A stretch of 64,000 nucleotides of DNA from Pseudisothecium myosuroides (lineage: Eukaryota; Streptophyta; Bryopsida; Hypnales; Lembophyllaceae). Shown here piece by piece: positions 34,794 to 46,992 of the stretch. Under the pieces are notes generated by a model. The model made no database searches, was not told the DNA's origin, and saw only the letters and a list, made by a program, of their open reading frames with translations. Both the position numbers and the translations under genes were made by a program. Numbering within the stretch: position 1 is the stretch's first letter; each line of letters begins with the position of its first letter. Location: the NCBI GenBank assembly GCA_951799445.1, contig OX637297.1, forward strand, positions 3,410,001-3,474,000, given 5' to 3'.

Positions 34794-34813
34794 TAGGCGG
34801 TGTGACAAACCTG
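34794..34813 (-). repeat. Right terminal inverted repeat of giant hAT
   Basis: Ends GTGACAAACCTG, followed directly by GATGAAAC (34814-34821), the right copy of the 8-bp target duplication. Confidence 0.92.
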
Positions 34814-36888
34814 GATGAAACTTCCAATGGGCAAGACTTGAAACTAGTGGTAGAATCTTAGTTATAAGAATAATTACAACTTCTTCAATAGAATTATATG
34901 CATGCGCGTATGAAATTCCATGACAAGTTTCAGATGGGGCCATCAATGGCAAAGTCCATTTCATTCCCGATTTCTTTTATTTTAGATGAAGATCACTTTA
35001 CCAACACGCAAGACGCAAAACTAGTAGTTTAATCTAAGTTGTAAGAACAATTACAACTTCCTCAATAAAATTTTATACATGCACGTATGAAATTCCATGA
35101 CATTTTTCAGATAGGGCAATTCAATGCCAAAGCCCATTTCATTCCCGATTTCTTTTTACTTCACGTGAAGATGAAACTTCCAATGGGCAAGACTTGAAAC
35201 TAGTGGTGGAATCTAAGTTGTAAGAAAAATTACAACTTCCTCAATAGAATTTTATACATGCACATATGAAATTCCATGACATTTTTCAGATGGGGCCATC
35301 AATGGCAGAGCCCATTTTATTCTCGATTTCTTTAATTTCACGTGATGATCAGTTTACAAACAAGCAAGACGCAAAACTAGTGGTGGAATCTAAGTTCTTA
35401 GAGTAATTACAACTGCCTCAATAGAATTTTATGCATGCACGTATGCAATTCCATGACATTTTGCAGATGGGGCCATCAATGGCAGAGCCCATTTCATTCC
35501 CAATTTCTTTTATTTAACGTGAAGATCACTTTACCAACAAGCATTACGCAAAACTAGTGGTGGAATCTTAGTTGTCAAAGTTATTACAAATTCCTCAATA
35601 GAATTTTATGTATGCACGTATGAAATTCCATGACAATTTGCAGATGGAGCCATCAATAAGAGAGCCCATTTCATTCCCGATTTCTTTTATTTCACGTGAA
35701 GATCACTTTACCAACAAGTAAGACGCAAAACTAGTGGTGGAATCTAAATTCTAAGAATAATTACAACTTACTCAGTAGAAATTTATGCATGCACATATGA
35801 AATTCCATGACATTTTTCAGATGAGGCCATCAATGGCAGAGCCCATTTCATTCCTGATTTCTTTTATTTCACATGAAGATCACTTTACCAACAAGTAAGA
35901 CGCAAAACTAGTGGTGGAATCTAAATTGTAAGAATAAATACAAAGTCCTCAATAAAATTTTATGCATGCACGTATGAAATTCCATGACATTTTTCAGATG
36001 GGGCTATCAATAGCAGAGCCCATTTTACTCTTGATTTCTTTTATTTCATGTGAAGATCACTTTACCAACAAGCAAGACGCAAAACTAGTGGTGGAATCTA
36101 AGTTGTAAGAGTAATTACAAAGTTTTCAATAAAAAAATTTGCATGCACGTATGAAATTTCATGACATTTTTCAGATGGGGCCATCACTGCCAGAGCCCAT
36201 TTCATTCCCGATTTCTTTTATTTCACTTGAAGATGAATTAACCAACCGGCAAGACTTGAAACTAGTGGTGGAATCATAGTTGTAAGAATAATTACAACTT
36301 ACTGAATAAAACTTTATGCATGCACGTATAAAGTTCCATGACATTTTTCAAATAGGGCCATCAATGGCAGAGCCCATTTCACTCCTGATTTCTTTTATTT
36401 CACGTGAAGATGAATTTACCAACCAGTAAGACGCAAAACTAGTGGTGGAATCATAGTTGTAAGAATAATTACAACTTCCTCAATAAAATTCTATGCATGC
36501 ACGTATGAAATTCCATGACATTCTTCAGACGTGGCCGTAAATGGCAGAGCTCATTTCACTCCTGATTTCTTTAATTTCACGTGAAGATCACTTTACTAAT
36601 AAGCATTACGCAAATCTAGTGGTGGAATCATAGTTGTCAGAGTTAGTACAAATTCCTCAATAAAATTTTATGCATGCACGTATGCAATTCCATGACATTT
36701 TGCAGATGGGGCCATCAACGGCAGTGCCCCTTTCATTCCCGATTTCTTTTACTTCACGTGAAGATCACTTTACCAACAAGCAAGACGCAGAACTAGTGGT
36801 GGAATCTAAATTGTAAGAGTAATTACAACTTACTCAATAGAATTTTATGCATGCACATATGAAATTCCATGACATTATCCCGATGGGG
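34814..36888. repeat. Sat1 satellite array (block 4)
   Basis: About 12 monomers. Resumes at exactly the base where block 3 stopped. Ends in a monomer with a changed ATCCCGATGGGG, where the composite retroelement begins. Confidence 0.95.
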
Positions 36889-39254
36889 TGTGGGCGCTAG
36901 ATTACCCACCCTTGGTAATAAAGCGAACACTGACCAGGTTCTATGCCTTTATCCACATTTTTAATATATGGGGGTGTTGTGAGCGCGGTCCACTATGCCT
37001 TTCAAGCAATGGATCTTTTTTGCTAACGTTTCCTAAGGGTCGTGGATGGCAGCGAATAATTAGTAATGCATGTAGTAACTCACAAGTTAACTGCGATGTT
37101 CAGAGTGATGGTGAAATCCTGACTCCCTAACTATCTATCCTATGTCGAGGGTCGACTGGGTAGTTGGCGTCATTTCTAACGTCCCTAACTACGTAAAAAG
37201 GGGAACCCCTATGTTCCTTCCATGAACCCTTAAGACTATCTTGGGTTTCTAAGACTCCACCTAGAAGTTCTACTTTTAAAAGCTACCCCTAAAGTTCCAA
37301 CTTCTTAATGTAACTCTAGATTTTACTTCTTCAACTTGGTTCTAGGTATTAACTACCGACTTCTATTCTATGTTTTGACTTTTGACTCTAGGTTTTTACT
37401 TCTAAATCAACTTCAACTCCTAACTTCCAAGTTTTAACCTTCTAGGGTAATTCTAAGTTTCACTTTTAATTCTATATTCTCATTTCTAAACTACTCTAGG
37501 ATTTACCCTCTAAAGTTAACTCTAACTTTTCACTTTTTTACTGTAGATTTTTACTCCTAATTTAACTCTAGGTTTTTGACTTTTAACTCTAAATTTTTAC
37601 TTCTAAAATTAATCCCCAATCTTAACCTCCGAATTTAACTCTACATTCTCACTTTGACTCTAGATTTTTCTACTTCCAACTAACTCTAAAATTTTACTTC
37701 TACCTCTAAGTTTTAACTTCTACTTTTAGCTTTTCACTCTAACCTTTTACTCCCCTATTGACTTTAAAATTTAACCTTTAAATTCAATCTAAACTTTTGA
37801 CTTTTGACTCCTACTTCCAAATTTAATCCTATCGTTTTAATCCTAGATTAACTCTAAATGTTACCCTCCTAAATTTAATTCCAACTTTTAACTCTAGGGT
37901 TTTGACTTCTAATTTTAACTCTATTTCTAACTCAACAATCTACTTCCTAAGTGGATTCTACTTTTGACTTCTATTTCCTACTCTACTTTTTACCTCCCAA
38001 AGTTAACTCCAAATTTCGACTTTTGAATTTTAACTTCCCTAATTAAAATCTTAATTTAACTCTAGGTTCTTAAACCGTTATTTGATCTTTAATTTTAATC
38101 CTAAATTCTCCTTCTAATCTAATCCTAATTTCCGTCCATTGTTCCTTGTGGATCAAATTTAATTAAAATTCCTCCGTTCTAACCCCTACCGCTTAACTTA
38201 GCCTAACGCGGTCAGTTTACGGTCAAATCTTAATTATAAGATGTTTTTGGAAACCTCTATCACTAATCTATAACTTTTTGAATCTAAACTTCTAATTTGC
38301 ACTAATCTCGGGTGCTAATCACGCTCTAAGGGCTGATTAGGAAAATAAATGCTAATTAGGGAGAAACATCACAGATTAAATCAAAAACTCACCTCTTCAC
38401 TACCGGTGTCGGAAATAACTTCGTCCACGTCCACGTGTACATCCTCACGCTCCATGGTAGTCTTTGGCTTTGTTTTGAATTTTTTCCGAGCTCACCGCTT
38501 ATTGAGAAAATATTACAATTTTTGATGATCTAAACTCCCTCTTTCCCTTCCTCCTTTCTTTCTTTCTTCCCCTCTCTTCTACACTAGCACTATTCCACCT
38601 AAGCTTTTATGAGTCTTACACTATGGTTTCAAACTACGAGAAGGGTTTAAATGTTCTTCCTACCCTCTTATGCAACCTTGCTTTGTGTCATCCTAATCCT
38701 CCTCCCAACGGTTGCAAGGAGTTCTTCTAGATTTCCTACCTAATCTCCTAGCTAGGCACTATTCATCGTCTCTCTCCTTTCCACTCCTATAACACAACCT
38801 TCTCCCTAATTTCCTTCCATTGTGTGTAGGTGTGAGTGGTGATGCAGGTAGGATCGGATGTTTTTGTGCAGGTGGCGCGTGGAGTGGCAGCTTCTATTTC
38901 TCCCCCCCTTTCTCTTGTGTTTTTGAAGTTCCAAGTTGAGTTTTTTCCTCTCCCCAACTGGATTCCAAAATTTCACACTTTAAGAGATCAAAAAATAAAA
39001 AAAAGGGTGTTTGGGGCCTCGTAGGGCATCGTCCCGTTTAGTTCTGGAAATCTAGAAATTTAGTTCAGTTAGCCAAGCTGACTAGCCCGATGGCTGATGT
39101 TCAGTTCAGTCAAACAGACTAGCCCGATGCTGATGTTCAGCTCAGTCAAGCTGACTGCCCGATGTATGCTGGCTGTATGGCGGGCTGCCGGCTGGTCTGG
39201 TATGCCGGTCCGGTATGGTTGGCTGTATGCTGGCCGGTATGCTGGCCCGGTATG
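36889..39254 (-). mobile_element. Truncated subfamily B LTR (2,366 bp)
   Basis: Corresponds base for base in length to 55385-57750 (also 2,366 bp), with only a few differences noticed (for example three in the first 60 bp and almost none in the next 350). It breaks inside the GTATGCTGGC micro-repeat, where the subfamily A LTR starts. The missing half is the U3/R side. Confidence 0.85.
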
Positions 39255-42200
39255 TGTGGGCGCTAGATTACCCACCCTTGATAATAAAGCGAACACCAAC
39301 CAGGTTCTATGCCTTTATCCACAATTTTTAATATATGGGGGTGATGTGAGCCCTGTCCACTATGCCTTCCAAGCAATGGATCTTTTTTGCTAACGTTTCC
39401 TAAGTGTCGTGGATGGCAGCAAATAATTAGAATGCATGTAATAACTCACAAGGTAACTATAAGCTCAGGGATAATGGTAAACTTCTAACTCCCTAACTAT
39501 CTATCCTATGTCGAGGGTCGACTGGGTAGCTGGCGTCATTTCTAACGTCCCTAACTACGTAAAAAGGGGAACCCCTATGTTCCTTCCATGAACCTCCAAG
39601 GCTATCTTGGGTTTTTAAAACTCCACCTAGAAGTTCTACTTTTAAAAGCTACCCCTAAAGTTCCAACTTCGGAATGTAACTCTAGATTTTACTTCTTTAA
39701 CTTGATTCTAAATATTAACTACCGACTTTTGCTCTATGTTTTGACTTTTGACTCTAGGTTTCTATTCCTAAATTAACTCTAAGATTTATCCTTGAATTTT
39801 AACTCTATGTTTTAACTTTTAACTCTAAGTTTTTACTCCTAAATTAACTCTAAACTCTACCCTTGAATTTTAACTCTAGATTTTTGACTTTTAACTCTAA
39901 ATTTTACTTCTAAAATTAATCCCAAATTTTAACTTCTAGGTTTGACTCTACGTTTTCACTTTGACTCTAGATTTTTTCTACTTCCAACAACTAACTCTAA
40001 CTTTAACTTCTACCTCTAATTTTTAACTTCTACTTTTAGCTTTTCACTCTAACTTTTTACTCCCCAATTGACTCTAAAGTTTAACCTTTAAATTTAATCT
40101 TAACTTTTGACTTTTGACCTTTGACTTTCTACTTCCAACTTTAATCCTATCGTTTTAATCCTAGTTTAACTCTAAGTGTTATCCTCCTAAATTTAATTCC
40201 AACTTTTAACTCTAGGGCTTAACTTCTAAACTTACTTCCACAATTTACTCTGAGTTTTGACTTCTAATTTTAACTCTATTTCTAACTCAAAAATCTACTC
40301 GTAATTTCTACCTCCTAAATTTAGTCCAAAGTTTTACTTTTTAATTTCTACTTCCCACTCGGATTTTTTACTCCTAATTAACACTAACTTCCTTTTCTAA
40401 ACTACCCTAAGGTTTCACTGGAAATTTTAACCCCCTAAGTTAAACTTCCAAATTAATTCTACTTTTTAACTTCCCAAAGTTAACTCTAGAGTTTGACCTT
40501 AGAATTTTAACTTTAAGAAATAAAATGTAAATTGATTCTAATTCTAACCGCTAATTAATCCCTAATTTTAATCCTAAATTCTCTTTCTAATTTAAACCCC
40601 TAAGGTCCGTCCATGATTCTTTTTGGATGATTTCTACTCAAAATTCCTCCGTCCTACCCCCTACCGCTTAACTTAGCCTAACGCGGTCAGTTTACGGTCG
40701 AATCTTAATTATAAGATGTTTTCGGAAACCTCTATTCCTAATCTATCAACTTTTGAATCTAAACTTCTAATTTACACTAATCTCGGATGCTAATCACGCT
40801 CTAAGGGCTGATTAGGAAAATAAATGCTAATTAGGGAGAAACATCAAAGATTAAATCAAAAACTCACCTCTTCACTACCGGTTTCGGAAATAACTTCGTC
40901 CACGTCCACGTGTACATCCTCATGCTCCATGGTAATCTTTGGTTTTTGTTTGATTTTCCAAGCTCACCGCTTATTTAGAAAATATTTCAATTTTTGATGA
41001 TCTAAACTCTTTCTTTCTTCTTCTCCCTTCTTTTCTTTCTTCCTCTCTCCTTCTACACTAGTACTATTCCACCTAAATTTTTATGAGTCTTACACTATGG
41101 TCTCAAACTTCAAGGAGTTTTTTAAGATGCCAACTATCCTCTTACACAATTTTGCCTTTGTGTCATCCAAATCCTTCTCTCAACGGTCACCACAAATTCT
41201 CAAGATTTTTTTTTAGGTCGACCTACTCTAAGCCTAGGTCACTATTCATCGTCTCTCTCACCTCTCCCCTATTTCATTCGACTTTTCTCTACCCTTCCTC
41301 CATTGTGTGTAGAGTGTTTTGTAGTTGTTGGTGAGGGTGAGACTTCCTTGTGTGCAGGTACGGTGGTGCTCCGCTCTTTTCTCCCTTCTCCCTTTTTGAT
41401 TTTAGACCCTAATCCCTACCCCAATCCCTACTTAGCAATAGGTCAGCCCCCCATTCTCCTTTGTTTTGTTTATCTTGTCTTTATTTTGTTCTGGTGTGAG
41501 AGAAACCAAAAATCAAGAAAAAGGAGTCCAAAAATGGGGACCGAACTAGGGCCCCAACTGCCTGCCGAACCAAGCCTGGCCTTCCGGCTGGCTGGCTAGC
41601 TGTTGGGGGGTCGGGTTCAACAAAATAAATAAATAAATATTTATTTATTTGTTTTCTTTTGATATTCTGATGATGTGACCTGGTCTGTTTGGTTCTTGAC
41701 TTGATCTGGTCTGTTCTGGCTCTCGACTTGATCTGGTCTATTTGGTTCTTGACTGATCTGGTCTGTTTGGTTCTCGACTTCATATGGTCTGTTTTAGCTC
41801 TGGACCTTGACCACTAAGGAAAAACTGGATTTTTGGCAAAGTGGGTTTTTGGTGAACTAAGGGAAAAAACTTGGGGAAAATAGAACTTGGGGAAAATAGG
41901 ACGAGGGAAATAGAACTTGGGGAAAATAAACTTGGGGAAAAATAGGACTTGAGGGAAATAGAACTTGGGGAAAATAAGACTTGGGAAAAATAGAACTTGG
42001 GGAACAACTAGACTCACTAAACACTTGGGGAGCAACTTAGACACACTAAAACTTGGGGAACACTCAGACTCACTAAACACTTGGGGAACAACTAAACTAA
42101 AGAAAACTTTGGGATTAACTAAACTTCACTAAATGCGAAGGAACCTACATATCTTGGAAGCTAAACTCTCGAGGTTTCTACAAAGGTCTTGGAAACTAGA

Positions 42201-43872
42201 CTTTGGAACTAAACACGGGGGAGGTGCAAAGCTTTGCCGTTAGATTGGTTTTAACATCAACTTTAGGACTTCTTGACACCTCGGGGGTTCAAAGCTCCGT
42301 CGTCTACACTTTTAACACACGCTTTAGGACTTCAACTTTGTCACTAGTTCAAAGCTTCGCCGTCTCGGAGGGAGGTCCACTCAACAAGGAGAAGATTAAA
42401 AGAGGGTTTGGGATAACTTTAGAAAACATGCACAAAGGAGGTTTAAAGCTTTGCCGTCCCGGAGGGAGTCCACTCAACAAGGAGAAGGTTAGAAGAGTGT
42501 GTAAGAAAAACACAAAGAAAAAACACACAAGTTAGACCACGTGGCAACACAAAGCTCACACGCTAAAGGCCCCCCAAAGCGGCATCGCCAAGGTACGGTT
42601 GGGGGTGACTTTAGGATTAGTGCAAGATACAAAAAAGACTCTTAAACTTCACAAGTTCGACTACAACACATACAAGAGGGAGAGAGAGGCTCTCCACTTA
42701 CAACAAGGTACCAAAAACTTCACAAAAGAGTACACAAAGCAAAGTAAAAGGACCCCCAAGGACCTTCAAAGCTTGAAAATAAGCAACAATGGAGCCAAAA
42801 GTGCTCCGAAAACACCGTAGAGGTTTTTGGCTTCAAACGCCAAAATATCCAAAATAACTTGGACCCACGGACCCAAAACAAGAATTGAAGGTCTTCTAGA
42901 GAGAGAAATGGGGCCCTTATATAGGTTTCCAAGGGCTCACCCCTCCCTCTAGAGTTCTAAGGTAACCTTATCAACGGGGATTTTCATCCTCATCCTCAAA
43001 GATTTTCATCCTACATCCTAAATTTCTACTTCTACCATCTATGCTGGACCAACATCCTAACTTTTGGAGATTAGCTCCAATCGCCGAACGGATTGCGCCG
43101 TTGGATCCAGAACGCCGTGTTTAGTCCAAGATCCCCTAGCCCCCCGTACCGAGGCCAAAAACCCATCGTAAGCTAATTTAGTTTAAAAACCAAATCGTGG
43201 TAAAATCCTAGATCTTGGGGGTCTCCTATTTTGAGAAATGTGAATAGCCTAGGGTCTCCGATACCGTGCGGGTGTGTTTCCGTACCTAGCACGATTGGTC
43301 AATGGAGATTTAAAACTGGCCATCTCCTTGAATTAGTGACGGTGCGGGAATCTTCTGCAGGTGGAGGAATCTTGGCGAACCAATTTCGCCGTTGGACTCC
43401 TGGCATGGGATTCACCCTAGAATACCATCCCTGGGCTGTAGATTCCTCCATGGGCCCGATCTTGCGTGAGTGGCTCCTGCATGCTAACAATCGGGATTTT
43501 GGGAATTCGTCGATCTAATGGGAATTCTAAATCTAACTCTAGGACCCGACCTAGTGGCCTCGCTGTGGATCCCTCGGATCGACCTAGCCATGAATCGCCA
43601 CATTCATGGTGGGATTTAGCCCTTTTGGGGCTGTGTGACTCGAATCCTCCAAATCTAACCTTTTCGTTATTTCTATACTATTTTTAGGCAAGGTTTGGGG
43701 GATTCTAAGTAAAAAACACAAATCTAGACCAAATACTATAATGGGTATGATACAACCCTATTTCGGTTCTACACTCTTTTTATGGGTTTTTCTATACTTT
43801 TAACAACTTTAAATTGCAAATTTCCAAAAAAAGTAATTCTACGAGTCCCAAGTGACAAATTGGGAGCTCACA
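39255..43872 (-). mobile_element. Full LTR, subfamily A (4,618 bp)
   Basis: TGTGGGCGCTAG to GAGCTCACA. Closest to the solo LTR at 1295-6617, sharing its GATCTGGTCTG module, but with fewer tandem units and a U3 deletion near 43265 that removes about 330 bp, including the perfect palindrome. TATG occurs on both sides (39251-39254, 43873-43876), possibly a 4-bp duplication. However, the sequence after 43876 is not the continuation of the left LTR, so simple nesting does not explain the structure. Confidence 0.8.
42917..42926 (-). promoter_or_regulatory. LTR TATA box, minus strand
   Basis: Same CTATATAAGGGCCCC context as in the other copies. Position fits a U3 shortened by the deletion near 43265. 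Confidence 0.65.
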
Positions 43873-43876
43873 TATG

Positions 43877-44470
43877 GCGGCCATCTGCGGTATGATTTGC
43901 AAAATCATGAGGACCCAACATCTCTTGCTACGACTGTTTGGGTACACGGTCAATTTCGAGATGAAACCTAATGACAGATTAGAAACCAAGATGTGACTCT
44001 ATCTAAAAGGATGTTATTCCTATCAAGAGACTCTTGATGGATTAACTGACAGGGGGGAAGAGAGCAGAGGGAGTAGTCCACCTTCCAAGTGGAAGGGCTA
44101 GGGGTGGTCAAAGGAAGTTTGACCCCCGTAGACTTATCACTCATTTTTTTTGTTCATTTTCTATTTATTCTAGTTTTTAATTTTCTTGTTGTTTCCCCAT
44201 CCGCCTCGAACGGAGTCGACTTGGATCTGTAGATAAAAAATGTAAAAAAAATCCGCCATCCGCCCTCAACGGAGTGAGTTTGGACCTAAGGGGGAGATAG
44301 AAGTAGAGAGGGAGACCCCTGTCCTCCTTTGATACAGCAAATCGGGACACTATAGATAAAAAATATTTCAAACCCGCCTTCCTCCATCAACGGAGTGAGT
44401 TTGGACTAATGAGATGAAATAAAAGAAAAAGAAAAACAGAAAGGAAAAGCATAAATGGAAAAGACAAGTG
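43877..44470. other. Retroelement internal sequence with AACGGAGTGAGTTTGGA repeats
   Basis: No gene seen. Three spaced copies of a CGCC...AACGGAGT(G/C)GA.TTGGA phrase at about 44200, 44265 and 44385, and a weaker fourth near 45525. There is no purine-rich tract next to the LTR end at 43872, where a minus-strand element should have its polypurine tract, so this side is probably rearranged. Confidence 0.45.
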
Positions 44471-44859
44471 GTTTGAGACCTCAATGTTCGGGAGCTTCAC
44501 TTGTGAAAGTGTCTTCCGTCGTGGAGGCCGCAGCATTTCTTGCCATCTTGTCACTAGCTCAGATAGGGGGCGCCCTAGTGCCTGGCTTGAGGTTCAAACC
44601 TGCATTGCCTAGGGAAAATTGAGGTATCTTGACCGCGATGAGGCTGCGGTCTGCAGGTTGCCGGCTGCCGCGGCGGAAGACGTCCGTCGGTTTGCTTTGG
44701 TGGTATATAAGCTGGTGCCGGTGCCGGCCTGGTCCATCCCCTGTTGTACAGTGTCAAGGATTTTTTTTTTTTTTTTTTTTTGTTGGCTAAGTATATACAG
44801 GGCAGTAGGGTTTATATCTTGCCCAGAATTAATGCTATGTACAAAGAGGTTGGACCAGC

Positions 44860-45498
44860 TCATATTCCAAAGAACACGCGTAGTTGGTCCAGGACCTCAA
44901 AGATGTAGCGAGGATACTGGCCTTGACTGATAGGCTGGAGCTCTAGTCCGCGGACTGCCAGCAAGTGGCCGCCGGCCACGGAGTTTCTTGTGATGCTGAT
45001 GGCGGGGCGCTCACTTGAAAATTGGCCCGTCACCAAAAGGTGGTGGCCCAACAAGATGTTGTGATCCTCCACGAGAATCATAAGTGAGCGGATCCCGTTT
45101 GGCCTAGGTTGCTTGATGTCCCTGGCTAGAGGGTTTCTTGCCAGTGGAATCTCGCGACCCGGTTGCTCCTCCTCGTCACGTAGTCTCCGTCGTGAGTTAG
45201 GCAACCTGCCTGGAATTGCAAGTCCGTCTCCAGCAGGGTTAGCCGTTGGATCGAGTGCGAGCTCTTCCGAAAGTTGGAGTGGAAGCTCCTCAGTCGGTGT
45301 GGATGGTTCGTCTGTTGATGTAGATAACATGGTTGGTAACATGAGGACGTCTCTCGCCACCTCGTCCACCGAGGTTGGGGTCAGTGACGACGACCTGGCG
45401 CCCGTGGGGGGTGGCAGGTGAAGATGAAGAAGAGGGCGAGGATGGCGGAGCCGCGGGTGAGGTCCCTGGGGACTCGTTGTCTCTGACCGACATGACAT
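44860..45498 (-). CDS. Unrecognised 212-residue ORF in retroelement
   Basis: ATG at 45498 to a stop at 44860. The first 100 residues are Pro/Ser/Thr-rich and acidic; the rest is more globular (VEDHNILLGHHLLVTGQF, RYIFEVLDQLRVFF). I know no family for it. The composition of the N-terminal part is like a linker of a retroviral-type polyprotein. It may be a fragment of the internal region of the surrounding element. Codon use is not degraded by stops, unlike gag-protease. Confidence 0.4.
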   Translation of the reverse strand: MSCRSETTSPQGPHPRLRHPRPLLHLHLPPPTGARSSSLTPTSVDEVARDVLMLPTMLSTSTDEPSTPTEELPLQLSEELALDPTANPAGDGLAIPGRLPNSRRRLRDEEEQPGREIPLARNPLARDIKQPRPNGIRSLMILVEDHNILLGHHLLVTGQFSSERPAISITRNSVAGGHLLAVRGLELQPISQGQYPRYIFEVLDQLRVFFGI

Positions 45499-46074
45499 CT
45501 ACACTACCCTATCCCCCTTGTCCTCCCCAAATGGAGTTGGTTTGGACCTGCAATGTAAGGGTTTGACGTATCTATCTGCCAGAGCAGATTTTGAAAAAGA
45601 AGAAGTCTTGAAGAGACTGAACAGCGAGGAACAATGGTAAACAAGGAAAATAGGTAGAGATCAAATGTGAAGAGAAGATAACGAAGACAAGCGGAGGGGA
45701 GATAGAAGGGCGCAGGCGCCCAAAGACTGTGAAATCGCTCCGCTGTTCGAGAGAATGCTAGACTAGGACGTAGATGATGCTTTCCCAGATCTCTCCATAG
45801 TTAACAACGGGAATCTGCACAGGCCAAGGATGCTGAAGCACAAAGAGGAAGAAATTAAAACCAAAGCGAGAGATGAGGAAGTGGGAGAAGCTGCGTTTCT
45901 CAACACAGAGAATTTTGATCTGAAGCGCGACTAGTAAGACTGTTGGCAGGTTGAACCATCCATGGTCCATGTGTTACTCGAGTGGTACCTGCACATGACG
46001 CTGCCAGTAGCTTAAAAGTACAAGGGTTGCCCCCCCATTCTTATACCCTAACGTGGGGGACATGATGTAAGGTG

Positions 46075-46470
46075 TCAGTCCTAAACTAGCCGTTTTTTAA
46101 GCCTTCTGCATTATTACAACGGTCTAGTATCTAGTGCCCCTTCTTAAACTAGCCGCCTCGTTAGCATATCAGCAGGTTCGACGGTCTAGCAAGGGACGAG
46201 TGTCTTCCTTTCAGCCGCCCTTTCATCCTCTTTGCGGGCTTCTATTATGACGATCTGACAAGGTTAGTACCCACTCAACTAGCCGCTATTTCATCCACTA
46301 TGTGGCTTCTATTACAACGGTCTAGGGAGTACCTAATCTAAGTGAAAGGTCATCTGTCTTCCACATGACGCTAACTCCAACAGGTTGGTGATGTGTTGGG
46401 CTTAGGTCTGGGCAGTTCCCAACACACTCATGTGTTGGGCCCAAGTATGAGCAATTCCCAACACACTTGA
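46075..46470. repeat. Degenerate 60-bp and 39-bp direct repeats
   Basis: Four diverged units with ACTAGCCG...TTCTATTACAACGGTCTA between 46083 and 46325, then two 39-bp units of the form TGTGTTGGG(n)CCCAACACAC at about 46391 and 46430. Each 39-bp unit has inverted ends that could fold. No gene. Confidence 0.6.
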
Positions 46471-46479
46471 CGTTTTCCT

Positions 46480-46990
46480 GTCCTACTAAAAGTTAGGTAA
46501 GCTAGAACGGTCAACAAAGTTGATTGGCCTTGCGGCTTTTGGCCCCGCGGCTTTTACTTTTACGTTAGATGTGAACCATCTTCAAGAATCTTAATATTCT
46601 TGATTCTTCCCAAGGGGTAGATGGATTAGTCCCAAAATAACATCCACCACTATGTACCAGAAAGTGGAGAATGTTAAAATCTTGACCTGGCCCCAAAATA
46701 ACAACCACCTCTCTGTATTTTTCCTACTTCTAAAATCCCATAGGGATTTGGGAGATCATGCAATAGTGAACTTTTGGAACCTTCAATTTTTTTAGGATTT
46801 TCAAAGATTTTTCAAGCTTTCATTTTTTTGGTATTTTTTGGGGTTTTTTCTAGCTCTCTTACTATCCCATGTAAATAATAAGATGGTAGCTATTAAATTT
46901 TTTTTGTTCTGGAGGGCTAAATAGGCCTTTTACACAATCATCTATAATATAAGGCTAACCTTATATTATTAATAATCGTAACCAGGAACG
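46480..46990. other. Non-coding stretch in retroelement
   Basis: A+T-rich, no frame of note. AATATAAGGCTAACCTTATATT at 46946-46967 is an inverted repeat with the potential for a short hairpin. Confidence 0.4.
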
Positions 46991-46992
46991 GT

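Larger units (their letters stand above)
11145..34813. mobile_element. Giant cargo-carrying hAT transposon (23,669 bp)
   Basis: Left end CAGGGTTGTCAC, right end GTGACAAACCTG: imperfect inverted repeats of hAT type. The 8-bp direct repeat GATGAAAC flanks it at 11137-11144 and 34814-34821. Joining the flanks with one copy gives GATGAAACTTCCAATGGG, the normal Sat1 sequence seen at 10600, so the boundaries are exact. It encodes its own hAT transposase (broken) plus three other genes, two families of internal tandem repeats and subterminal motif arrays. A solo LTR of 4,776 bp inserted later, so the original length was about 18.9 kb. Typical hAT elements are 2.5-5 kb. The boundaries are seen directly; the view that the other genes are cargo moved as one unit is inferred from their lying inside them. 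Confidence 0.92.

Noticed and set aside
43873..43892. Primer-binding site TGGCGGCC next to the LTR end at 43872
   Set aside because: It would require a plus-strand element, but gag-protease, the LTR TATA boxes and the better site at 55380 are all on the minus strand.
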